Below are positions 1 to 5,163 of a DNA stretch of 25,142 nucleotides, one piece after another (the stretch's first letter is position 1; every line of letters begins with the position of its first letter). A program made the position numbers and the translations under genes. This DNA is from a virus. Where the stretch lies: the IMG/VR virus record IMGVR_UViG_3300043449_000129, positions 1-25,142 of that record. One strand, given 5' to 3'. The notes beneath the pieces are model-generated. The model was given only the letters and a program-made list of their open reading frames with translations, made no database searches and had not been told where the DNA came from.

Positions 1-2
1 AC

Positions 3-104
3 AAAGCTATCGAAGCAATTAAGAACGGCGAATATCAAATAGAAAAGCTAATCGAAACTTTTGATTTAGATGCGTCACAACTTAAACAAATTACTGAGTT
101 ATGA
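3..104 (+). CDS. C-terminal end of an unidentified phage gene (5' truncated by window)
   Basis: An open frame enters from the left edge and ends in TGA at 102-104, overlapping the next start codon as ATGA. The visible 33 residues (ending FDLDASQLKQITEL) look like a short helical tail, rich in charged and leucine positions. It lies directly before an exonuclease, where single-strand annealing or other recombination proteins often sit, but the visible part does not identify it. Function is unknown. Reality as a gene is likely because of the tight coupling to the nuclease. Confidence 0.6.
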   Translation, partial: KAIEAIKNGEYQIEKLIETFDLDASQLKQITEL

Positions 105-772
105 AAATACGCTGCTCACAAATATCAAAACTTATGGCTACTCCCCGAACCAAAGGGGAGAGCCTATCGCAAACGGCTAAAACTTATATTCAGGAATTAG
201 TATTAGAACATAAGTACGGAATTAAAAAAGAGTTTTGGTCACGTTACACGGACAAAGGAAACCAAGTAGAAGACGAGGCTATTAGTTTTGTCAACGATGT
301 TTTAGATTTAGGATTCATTTACAAGAATGAAGAACGATTCGAGAATGACTTTATAAGCGGTGTACCTGACGTAAACACGAATGAAATACTTTTAGACGTT
401 AAATCTTCTTGGGATGCTACTACTTTTCCGTTCTTTGATACTGAAATACCTAACAAAGACTACTACTACCAGCTTCAAGGTTATATGTGGTTAACAGGAA
501 AGAATGAATCGTTACTTTGTTATTGCTTAATGAATACTCCTTTCGAGATAGTAGAAGACGAAGTAAGAAGAGAACATTGGAAGCAGCATAAGATAGACGA
601 AGATTTAGACATCCGTGATTTTGTACAAAAGAAGCATAACTTCGACCACATTCCTAACGAAAGACGAATCAAAGTATTTAAAGTAGAGCGTGACGAAACA
701 GTAATATGGCAAATACAAGAAAAGATAGAGTTAGCACGAGATTACTATAACAACTTATTTAATACGATATGA
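101..772 (+). CDS. YqaJ/lambda-exonuclease-like PD-(D/E)XK nuclease
   Basis: Predicted phage recombination exonuclease of 223 residues. The PD-(D/E)XK core can be read directly: an early acidic helix around E57/E59 (GNQVEDEAI), then GVPD with D90, then LLDVKSS with D99 and K101, followed by YYYQLQGYMWLTG near residue 121, which matches the glutamine-containing helix of YqaJ/RecB-type nucleases. Family members usually degrade double-stranded DNA ends to leave single strands for an annealing protein, supporting recombination, repair or concatemer formation. The start ATG overlaps the upstream stop, and the next gene starts inside this stop (ATGA at both ends), so it is part of a coupled operon. 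A Cas4-like or other RecB-type nuclease is possible, but size and neighbours favour the phage exonuclease. Confidence 0.82.
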   Translation: MKIRCSQISKLMATPRTKGESLSQTAKTYIQELVLEHKYGIKKEFWSRYTDKGNQVEDEAISFVNDVLDLGFIYKNEERFENDFISGVPDVNTNEILLDVKSSWDATTFPFFDTEIPNKDYYYQLQGYMWLTGKNESLLCYCLMNTPFEIVEDEVRREHWKQHKIDEDLDIRDFVQKKHNFDHIPNERRIKVFKVERDETVIWQIQEKIELARDYYNNLFNTI

Positions 773-1005
773 AACAGACAGCAGTAGAATGGTTGGTACA
801 ACAACTAAGAAATGGTAAGGAATTTAATGATGAATTAATCCAACAAGCCAAAGAAATGGAGAAAGAGCAGATAATTGAATCCGTAGTTAATACGGTGAAA
901 ATAGGAACTATGAAAGAGGGTGTTTTGTATTTTACATATGAAGATGAAATACTTGTAAGAAATGAAGCAGAACAATACTACAACGTAACCTTTAAATCAG
1001 AATAG
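769..1005 (+). CDS. small accessory phage protein, unknown function
   Basis: A 78-residue protein starting in an ATGA overlap with the nuclease stop. The N-terminal half (TAVEWLVQQL, then LIQQAKEMEKEQI) is an amphipathic, probably helical stretch of a type I recall as common in small proteins of Bacteroidota phages. The C-terminal half is beta-like and ends TFKSE. That ending is encoded inside a DNA repeat also present at the ends of the next two genes. CpG is much rarer than in the nuclease gene upstream. No catalytic motif is visible and no function can be assigned. Confidence 0.75.
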   Translation: MKQTAVEWLVQQLRNGKEFNDELIQQAKEMEKEQIIESVVNTVKIGTMKEGVLYFTYEDEILVRNEAEQYYNVTFKSE

Positions 1006-1009
1006 AATG
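987..1009 (+). repeat. Junction repeat copy 1
   Basis: The bases AACCTTTAAATCAGAATAG then AATG span the end of one gene (ACC TTT AAA TCA GAA TAG, giving TFKSE-stop) and the ATG of the next at 1007. Identical 23-base copies lie at 1306-1328 and 1538-1560, and a near copy at 1768-1790. Confidence 0.95.
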
Positions 1010-1324
1010 AAAGCAAATGAATTAAGAATAGGAAATTATGTTTATGATACTTTAGGTAAAGTAAATACCTATATTGTAAAAGAACCACATAATCAAGTTA
1101 AACCAATACCACTAACTGAAGAATGGTTGTTGAAGTTTGGATTTGAAAGGAGTGGTTTATATAATGTCAAGGATGAAGTTTATGTTTATGATGAATATGG
1201 ATTAACAGATACTGGTTTTGAGTATAGGTTTAATTACACTCAAATAAAATTAAAATATGTTAACCAACTACAAAACCTATACTTTGCACTAACAGGTAAA
1301 GAATTAACCTTTAAATCAGAATAG
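1007..1324 (+). CDS. Conserved small Bacteroidota phage protein, unknown function
   Basis: A 105-residue protein beginning MKANELRIGNYV, with PLTEEWLLKFGFE near the middle and VNQLQNLYFALTGKEL near the end. I recognise this layout as a recurrent small protein of Bacteroidota phages and prophages, but no function is known to me. It starts one base after the previous stop, inside the junction repeat, and ends in the next copy (TFKSE). Its whole length shows no CpG by eye, unlike the genes on either side of the cassette, which suggests a separate origin. Probably an early accessory gene, not a virion component. Confidence 0.78.
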   Translation: MKANELRIGNYVYDTLGKVNTYIVKEPHNQVKPIPLTEEWLLKFGFERSGLYNVKDEVYVYDEYGLTDTGFEYRFNYTQIKLKYVNQLQNLYFALTGKELTFKSE

Positions 1325-1328
1325 AATG
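1306..1328 (+). repeat. Junction repeat copy 2
   Basis: Identical in all 23 bases to the copy at 987-1009. It again encodes a TFKSE-stop ending and the following ATG at 1326, leaving a single base between stop and start. Confidence 0.95.
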
Positions 1329-1556
1329 GAAACAGATATAAAATTACACAAAGGTAAAAAGTACATAATTTCAAATGATGATATTGAAGTTGGAGATTTT
1401 ATTTACAATAAACCAAGTAATTCAATAGATAAATGTATTGGTGTTTTTACAGATGATTTAGTTGCTGAATTTAATAATGGAATGAGAGCAGTTTTCAGTA
1501 AAAAAACATACTTTAAATTGGTGGAGTTAAACCTAAAAACCTTTAAATCAGAATAG
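1326..1556 (+). CDS. Small accessory phage protein, unknown function
   Basis: A 76-residue protein (METDIKLHKGKKYIIS start) with several predicted beta strands: KKYII, GDFIYNK, CIGVF, LVAEF and MRAVF. This could be a small SH3-like or OB-like barrel, but that is only an impression. It lies between two copies of the junction repeat and shares the TFKSE ending. CpG is absent. No recognised family or active site. Confidence 0.7.
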   Translation: METDIKLHKGKKYIISNDDIEVGDFIYNKPSNSIDKCIGVFTDDLVAEFNNGMRAVFSKKTYFKLVELNLKTFKSE

Positions 1557-1560
1557 AATG
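1538..1560 (+). repeat. Junction repeat copy 3
   Basis: Third identical 23-base copy, covering the end of the 1326 gene (TFKSE-stop) and the ATG at 1558. Confidence 0.95.
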
Positions 1561-1776
1561 ACACCAAAAGAGAAAGCAATAGAGTTAGTTGATAAAATGT
1601 TTATTGAAATGTCAAATTTTTCAATTACAGATGAAGTATTGGAAGAAGTAGCTAAACAATGTGCGTTAATTGCAGTTAATGAAATAATGAAGCAATGTTG
1701 GGATTATAGAGATATTGACTTACAAGCGTCTTATGATAACTGGCAAGAAGTAAAACAAGAAATTATTAACCTTTAA
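1558..1776 (+). CDS. Small helical phage protein, paralogue of the gene at 24481
   Basis: A 72-residue protein starting MTPKEKAIELVDKMF, with AKQCALIAVNEIM in the middle and WQEVKQEIINL at the end. The same three blocks in the same order (MTPQEKAQELVNKYY, AKQSALVAVEEVM, WEEVKHEIEKL) occur in the protein at 24481-24750, so the two are paralogues. Both look all-alpha. It ends differently from its three upstream neighbours: the repeat here is read in another frame, giving INL-stop. I recognise the type as common in Bacteroidota phages; function unknown. Confidence 0.78.
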   Translation: MTPKEKAIELVDKMFIEMSNFSITDEVLEEVAKQCALIAVNEIMKQCWDYRDIDLQASYDNWQEVKQEIINL

Positions 1777-1790
1777 ATCAGAATAAGATG
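1768..1790 (+). repeat. Junction repeat copy 4 (slightly diverged, other frame)
   Basis: AACCTTTAAATCAGAATA followed by AGATG: same as the other copies except for the AG order just before the start codon. The upstream gene stops earlier within it (TAA in CTTTAA), so the repeat is conserved here without coding for TFKSE. The ATG of the next gene is at 1788. Confidence 0.9.
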
Positions 1791-1976
1791 CAAAAAGACG
1801 AAATAGTAGAGTCAGTAATAAACGAATTTAGACTACGTTCACAGCGCGGGATAAAGAAATACGGAACTACGCTACAAGAAAACGAATTAAGTCAATTAGA
1901 ATGGCTTAAACACCTACAGGAAGAACTTATGGACGCAGTTCTATATTTAGAAAAAGTAAAACAAATAAATAAATAA
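1788..1976 (+). CDS. Short MazG-like/hypothetical helical protein
   Basis: A 62-residue protein. RGIKKYGTTL is followed by WLKHLQEELMDAVLYLEKV. The EELMDAVLYLE helix resembles the metal-binding E-E-x-x-D helix of MazG-type all-alpha NTP pyrophosphohydrolases, and the K-Y-G-x-x-L turn before it is often seen in phage versions. It is shorter than full MazG domains, so it may be a minimal or non-catalytic relative. CpG returns to the level of the main phage genes here, so the CpG-poor cassette ends at the repeat before it. Function is inferred only from the motif. Confidence 0.6.
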   Translation: MQKDEIVESVINEFRLRSQRGIKKYGTTLQENELSQLEWLKHLQEELMDAVLYLEKVKQINK

Positions 1977-1979
1977 AAA

Positions 1980-2228
1980 ATGGAAACAAAACAAAATGGA
2001 GGAGCAATCTTCAAGAACGAGAAAAAAGCGGACACACACCCTGATTACAAAGGAACTATAAACGTAGATGGCGTAGACAAAGAGATAGCGTTATGGGTTA
2101 AGCAAAGCGCAAAAGGAACTACTTACTTTTCGGTAAAGATTTCAGAGCCTTACAAAAAGGCGGAAGAACCTACGCAAGGCAAATGGATTAAACCCGAGCA
2201 AGTAATAAACAAAGACCTTCCCTTTTAG
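1980..2228 (+). CDS. Small DUF736-like protein, possible ssDNA-associated
   Basis: An 82-residue protein: KQNGGAIFKNEKK, HPDYKGTINVDG, then IALWVKQSAKGTTYFSVKIS. This order (Gly-rich start, D-Y-K-G-x-I, W-x-K-x-S-x-K-G-x-x-Y-x-S) resembles small DUF736-type proteins, thought to be compact beta-barrels and common in mobile elements and phages. The acidic and proline-containing tail ending DLPF resembles the tip of single-stranded-DNA-binding proteins, which often end in D-x-P-F. This makes a small SSB-like role plausible next to the exonuclease. It starts three bases after the previous stop. Confidence 0.62.
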   Translation: METKQNGGAIFKNEKKADTHPDYKGTINVDGVDKEIALWVKQSAKGTTYFSVKISEPYKKAEEPTQGKWIKPEQVINKDLPF

Positions 2229-2230
2229 TT

Positions 2231-2455
2231 ATGTACATTGACGATTACACTCTACGAAGGTTACTTCAGGAGTTACTACGTAGAAAAACACGAAACCAAA
2301 TAGTACAAGAAATAAAGTTAAAAGGTGAAAAGTTCCACCAATACAACTTAGACAAATTCTTAGAAGGAAAAGACGTAAGTTTATCCACCTTACAAAAGAT
2401 AGATAAGTACGTTTGTAGACAGTACTATCAAGAAGGAAGAAGCCCACTTTTATAG
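2231..2455 (+). CDS. Small helix-turn-helix-like protein
   Basis: A 74-residue basic protein. The segment KFHQYNLDKFLEGKDVSLST followed by LQKIDKYV has the pattern of the second half of a Cro/XRE-type helix-turn-helix, where a recognition helix is followed by S-x-x-T-L-x-K-I. It could be a small DNA-binding regulator, but no full domain is evident. It is the last gene before an intrinsic terminator, and its stop codon (TAG, 2453-2455) lies inside the terminator hairpin. Confidence 0.6.
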   Translation: MYIDDYTLRRLLQELLRRKTRNQIVQEIKLKGEKFHQYNLDKFLEGKDVSLSTLQKIDKYVCRQYYQEGRSPLL

Positions 2456-2467
2456 TGGGTTTTTTTT
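2441..2467 (+). terminator. Intrinsic terminator ending the early block
   Basis: CCCACT at 2443-2448 pairs with AGTGGG at 2454-2459 around a five-base loop, followed by eight T at 2460-2467. The stem overlaps the last codons and stop of the upstream gene. Confidence 0.88.
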
Positions 2468-2493
2468 GTATTTAAAAAATATGATTATATTTA
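2465..2493 (+). promoter_or_regulatory. Bacteroidota-type promoter for the second block
   Basis: TTTG at 2465-2468 (inside the terminator T-run), 17 bases, then TATATTTA at 2486-2493, one mismatch from TANNTTTG. Transcription would start near 2498-2501, almost exactly at the GTG of the next gene, implying a leaderless or near-leaderless mRNA. Confidence 0.55.
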
Positions 2494-2497
2494 CGTC

Positions 2498-2752
2498 GTG
2501 GAATTGATTAGTTTATTAGCATTGAGTTGGTGGTTTACGGCATTTGAGCCTATCCAAGTCCTTATTGACAAGTCTTTTGAGCGTTTACCCATTACTCCTT
2601 TAACGATGTATTTGCATAGTGCATTCGGGTGCTGGAAGTGTGTATCGTTTTGGACTACGTTATTAGCTACGCATAATCTATTCTACGCTTGTATAGTTTC
2701 ATTAACAGCTTATATAATATCGGAATGTTTACAGACTCTGACACGGCATTAA
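2498..2752 (+). CDS. Small membrane protein with C-x-x-C motif, unknown
   Basis: An 84-residue hydrophobic protein. The N-terminus (LISLLALSWWFTAF) and the later segments around SFWTTLLATHNLFYACIVSL look like membrane helices. Between them lies GCWKCVSFW, a C-x-x-C pair that could bind metal or be redox active. No upstream in-frame ATG exists, so GTG at 2498 is the best start; the next in-frame ATG (2606) would remove the first hydrophobic segment. The promoter just upstream leaves no room for a leader. I recall similar proteins in Flavobacterium phages, without known function. Confidence 0.65.
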   Translation: MELISLLALSWWFTAFEPIQVLIDKSFERLPITPLTMYLHSAFGCWKCVSFWTTLLATHNLFYACIVSLTAYIISECLQTLTRH

Positions 2753-2928
2753 TAAACGAGATTCACGCACTCGACGAAACCAAAAGATACGCAAAGACGA
2801 ATCTAATTAAGCTACGCACAATAAAAGAAAGAATAACCGGAATAAAAGACAAGGAATGTTTTTGTCAATCGGTAAGGCGTAGAGTATGGTATACTGATTT
2901 TAGAACTTGGTATGAAAGCCGTTCTTGA
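2725..2928 (+). CDS. Small basic protein preceding the sigma-like gene
   Basis: A 67-residue protein using ATG at 2725; a longer frame from TTG at 2689 would overlap the membrane gene far more, so I prefer the ATG. It reads MFTDSDTALINEIHALDETK, a basic middle, then CFCQSVRRRVWYTDFRTWYE near the C-terminus. The C-F-C followed by RRR suggests a compact basic, possibly nucleic-acid-binding tail. It overlaps both neighbours (2752 and 2912), indicating translational coupling. Function unknown. Confidence 0.68.
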   Translation: MFTDSDTALINEIHALDETKRYAKTNLIKLRTIKERITGIKDKECFCQSVRRRVWYTDFRTWYESRS

Positions 2929-3445
2929 CAAGTACATACAATGTAATTACGACGAGGTAAGAAGATACACAAACTACTTCCTCGTAAGAATGAACAGCCA
3001 TATAGACGCGGACACAGTTATCAACAACTCTTATTTACACGTTCTAAGCATAAACGACGATACTGCTTGTGAGGAAAAAGTAAAATCTTACCTTCTAAAC
3101 ACAATCAAATGCCAGGTTTTATGGTCTACAAGTCAGTCAAACAATGACGATAGAGTAACGGCAATCGAAGAAGGAAAACAACAGGACTGCGAAAACACGG
3201 ATTTAGAATGGAAAATTCAGTTAGAAGAGCAGTACATATTAAAAAAATCTATCATAGAGATATATCGAAATAGTATAAACGATAGAATTAAGCAAATTAT
3301 CTTCGAAGCATATTACGACAAAGGCTTAACTACTCAGAAGGAACTAAGTCAGTACTTCAATATCTCAATGACTGCTGCTCATTTCTTAATCAAAGAGATA
3401 AAACAAGGCATAAAAGAAATTCAATATAGTTATGACACACGCTAA
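2912..3445 (+). CDS. Phage sigma-70-like (ECF-type) factor
   Basis: A 177-residue protein with the length and layout of a small sigma factor. Residues 10-75 are helical, with DEVRRYTNYFLVRM and DADTVINNSYLHVLS resembling sigma region 2. An acidic linker follows, then residues 124-170 (RIKQIIFEAYYDKGLTTQ, ELSQYFNISMTAAHFLIKEI) look like a region-4 helix-turn-helix, where T-x-x-E-L-S-x-x-F-x-I-S-x-x-A is the expected turn. It would direct host RNA polymerase to phage promoters. The gene stands just before the terminase and late genes, several of which carry AATATAGTT at their starts. Alternatively it is a DNA-binding protein with a sigma-like fold only, since region 2 is weak. Confidence 0.6.
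   Translation: MKAVLDKYIQCNYDEVRRYTNYFLVRMNSHIDADTVINNSYLHVLSINDDTACEEKVKSYLLNTIKCQVLWSTSQSNNDDRVTAIEEGKQQDCENTDLEWKIQLEEQYILKKSIIEIYRNSINDRIKQIIFEAYYDKGLTTQKELSQYFNISMTAAHFLIKEIKQGIKEIQYSYDTR
3423..3431 (+). promoter_or_regulatory. AATATAGTT start-codon motif, copy 1
   Basis: AATATAGTT directly abuts the ATG at 3432, inside the last codons of the sigma-like gene. The same nine bases precede starts at 6333, 10595, 12942 and 19360, with a one-mismatch copy at 16754. Confidence 0.7.
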
Positions 3446-3602
3446 TTTACTTGCAACACTTGCTTTTTTTACTGCCGTCTTTGGTGGTTTTGCTTTAATG
3501 CTTAATCATATGGAGTTATTCCGTGTTTTTGGAGGGTTATTTATAGTGTTGTGGTGTTTATTTAAATTAGCATTAGAATTAGAGAATTATGAAAAGGATT
3601 AA
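3432..3602 (+). CDS. Small membrane protein (56 residues), unknown
   Basis: A short open frame in what would otherwise be a gap between 3445 and 3589. It encodes MTHANLLATLAFFTAVFGGF, a short turn, then FRVFGGLFIVLWCLFKLALE and a charged tail ENYEKD. Two membrane helices of about 20 residues are clear. It overlaps the sigma-like gene by 14 bases and the next gene by 14 bases, the same spacing style as its neighbours, and has the AATATAGTT motif before its start. It may act at the membrane, for example as a superinfection or host-takeover protein, but nothing in the sequence decides this. Confidence 0.72.
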   Translation: MTHANLLATLAFFTAVFGGFALMLNHMELFRVFGGLFIVLWCLFKLALELENYEKD

Positions 3603-3831
3603 ATTAGAATACATAGATAAAACTATCGTACAAAAAGACGGAATCTTAGGAAACCGCAAAATAGTAGTAGCTACTATAGACCCTACTAAATATTCTTATT
3701 ACGTTTCTATTGGACTTGGTTATCTTTTCGAAGATGCTACGATAAAATATGTAGGCATAGAACAAGAAACGCCTGTAGAAGAAGTTAAACCTATAAAAAC
3801 ACGAAGAAGAAATGCCAAGACCAAAAAGTGA
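3589..3831 (+). CDS. Small basic-tailed protein, unknown
   Basis: An 80-residue protein with a beta-rich body (IKLEYIDKTIVQKDGILGNR, then VVATIDPTKYSYYVSIGLGY) and a C-terminal proline/lysine/arginine tail ending RRRNAKTKK. I recall similar small proteins near terminase and head genes of Flavobacterium phages. The basic tail could bind DNA or be a processing region. It overlaps the next start by 20 bases. No enzyme motif seen. Confidence 0.7.
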   Translation: MKRIKLEYIDKTIVQKDGILGNRKIVVATIDPTKYSYYVSIGLGYLFEDATIKYVGIEQETPVEEVKPIKTRRRNAKTKK

Positions 3832-4294
3832 CGAATCACGTAAAGAGTTTATGGAAAGATGTATGGCAGACCCTGAGTCTGTAAATACTTTCCCGGATGC
3901 AAGTCAAAGATATGCCGTATGTAATTCAGTTTGGACTACCGATAGAATGACATCAATGAGTAAATTCTTAGACGCATACGCAGAAACTTATAACGACTAT
4001 CCTAAACAAGCTACTGAAAATGCAAAAATAGCGTTAAGATGGGCAGAAGAAAATGGATGGGGTGACTGCGGTACTCCTGTAGGTAAAATGAGAGCTAACC
4101 AATTAGCAAACGGAGAAGCTATTTCTGAGGACACTATTGCGAGAATGGCAGCCTTTGAAAGACATAGACAAAACTCCGACAAAGAATTAGGCTATGGATG
4201 CGGTCGTTTAATGTGGTTAGCTTGGGGAGGTGACGAAGGAATAGAATGGGCGCAACGTAAACTTGAACAGATAAGAAATGAAAAAGCAAACTAA
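3812..4294 (+). CDS. Phage protein with head-maturation-associated domains
   Basis: A 160-residue protein in two parts. Residues 1-41 (MPRPKSDESRKEFMERCMAD, then DASQRYAVCNSVW) match a short motif often found at the start of phage protease or portal-associated proteins (P-x-P-x-x-E-x-x-x-E-F-x-x-R-C, then Q-R-x-A-V-C). Residues about 50-155 form a second domain with ENGWGDCGTPVGKMRANQLA, FERHRQN and LMWLAWGGDEGIEWAQRKL. In other phages as I recall, this domain occurs within or next to head-maturation proteins. Here it stands alone, about 13 kb from the protease. It contains several conserved-looking Cys and Trp residues. Biochemical role unknown. Confidence 0.68.
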   Translation: MPRPKSDESRKEFMERCMADPESVNTFPDASQRYAVCNSVWTTDRMTSMSKFLDAYAETYNDYPKQATENAKIALRWAEENGWGDCGTPVGKMRANQLANGEAISEDTIARMAAFERHRQNSDKELGYGCGRLMWLAWGGDEGIEWAQRKLEQIRNEKAN

Positions 4295-4406
4295 CGTAAC
4301 GGCACATCTTAGGAAAACACGAAAAAAAAGACCTAAGCAACACTCAAAAAGCTCAAAGCTAAAAACAAGTAAAAGATATATAAAACTAAATAGAGGTCAA
4401 GGATGA
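4278..4406 (+). CDS. Very basic 42-residue protein
   Basis: A short frame fills the interval between the 3812 gene and the 4403 gene. It reads MKKQTNVTAHLRKTRKKRPK and ends RYIKLNRGQG. About 40 percent of residues are Lys, Arg or His, with few hydrophobic ones, as in nucleic-acid-binding or packaging-associated peptides. It overlaps the gene before by 17 bases and ends in ATGA with the next start, as expected for a real coupled gene. I recall similar basic peptides (VTAHLRK near the start, G-Q-G at the end) in Flavobacterium phages. Confidence 0.72.
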   Translation: MKKQTNVTAHLRKTRKKRPKQHSKSSKLKTSKRYIKLNRGQG

Positions 4407-4594
4407 GAAACGAAGATTTAAGGTTCTTTTTAATAGACACCGGTGTTGACGTGCAGAACTATTGTCAATACGTATGCGACAAGCTACAAAAAGACGGACA
4501 CCACTATCTATTATATCTAAGTGACCAACCTAACTTATTCTGCATAGAAGAAATATCAGAAGACGAATTTTTTAAACACGTAAAAAATGGCTAA
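4403..4594 (+). CDS. Small acidic protein, unknown
   Basis: A 63-residue protein, MRNEDLRFFLIDTGVDVQNY, later HHYLLYLSDQPNLFCIEEIS and a charged end. It has an alternating helix/strand pattern and no motif I recognise. Its ATG overlaps the TGA of the basic peptide, and its end overlaps the small terminase start by 8 bases, so it is translated with the packaging genes. Confidence 0.68.
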   Translation: MRNEDLRFFLIDTGVDVQNYCQYVCDKLQKDGHHYLLYLSDQPNLFCIEEISEDEFFKHVKNG

Positions 4595-5021
4595 TAAAGG
4601 AAAACCCCGAAACATAGATAGTCCCGAAGAACTATATAACCTTTTTGAACACTATTCAATAGACTGCAAAAGTAGAATAAGACGGATCCCAAAAGCAACA
4701 GTAAAAGGAGTAGTATACGAAGACCATATACCACCATTAACAATAGACGGCTTTAAAACCTACTGCAACAAAAATAACAAAGACATAAACCGATATTGGT
4801 ATAACATTGAAAATAACTTTCAAAATTTCGTAACCATCGTTACGCGCATTAAGGAAGAAATACGAAACGACCAAATAGAAGGAGCGATAGTAGGTCAGTA
4901 TAACAACAATATCGTTGCAAGGTTAAACGGCTTAAAAGAAAACTCTGACGTCACTACAAACGGCAAAGAGATAAACGAAATTAAGATAAACATAATCAAA
5001 GGTGACAATAAGGGAAGTTGA
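4587..5021 (+). CDS. terS: Terminase small subunit (gp3-like DNA-packaging protein)
   Basis: A 144-residue protein. The N-terminal NIDSPEELYNLFEHYSIDCK and IPPLTIDGFKTYCNKNNKDI fit the gp3/TerS-type DNA-packaging proteins of Bacteroidota phages, where S-P-E-E-L-x-x-L-F precedes P-L-T-x-x-G-F helix-turn-helix-like DNA recognition. A helical middle (FQNFVTIVTRIKEEIRNDQI) and the RLNGLKENSD segment match the oligomerisation region of these subunits. It recognises the packaging site and loads the large subunit. The large terminase follows after one very small gene, which supports the assignment. Confidence 0.82.
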   Translation: MANKGKPRNIDSPEELYNLFEHYSIDCKSRIRRIPKATVKGVVYEDHIPPLTIDGFKTYCNKNNKDINRYWYNIENNFQNFVTIVTRIKEEIRNDQIEGAIVGQYNNNIVARLNGLKENSDVTTNGKEINEIKINIIKGDNKGS

Positions 5022-5025
5022 CCAG

Positions 5026-5163
5026 ATGTGTCAAGTAGTAGAAGCGTTCATTCTAAAGAAGAAAGGTGAGCGCGTCACTATAAACCGAACTTCCGTAATT
5101 ATGGATGTGCGACAGCTTCAGATGTTACTACACGCTTTTAACGTAGCAAATGGAAATAAATAG
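5026..5163 (+). CDS. 45-residue basic protein between terminase subunits
   Basis: A short frame that fills the gap between the terminase genes: MCQVVEAFILKKKGERVTIN, then SVIMDVRQLQMLLHAFNVAN. It starts four bases after the small terminase stop and overlaps the large terminase start by 14 bases in another frame. A strand followed by an amphipathic helix is likely. No function known; position suggests a packaging-related or regulatory peptide. The overlap and absence of other coding content make it probable. Confidence 0.6.
   Translation: MCQVVEAFILKKKGERVTINRTSVIMDVRQLQMLLHAFNVANGNK

Noticed and set aside
2229-2447. A minus-strand Phe/Leu-rich frame at the end of the early block
   Set aside because: It is antisense to the small helix-turn-helix-like gene and would run out of the terminator hairpin; no start signal.
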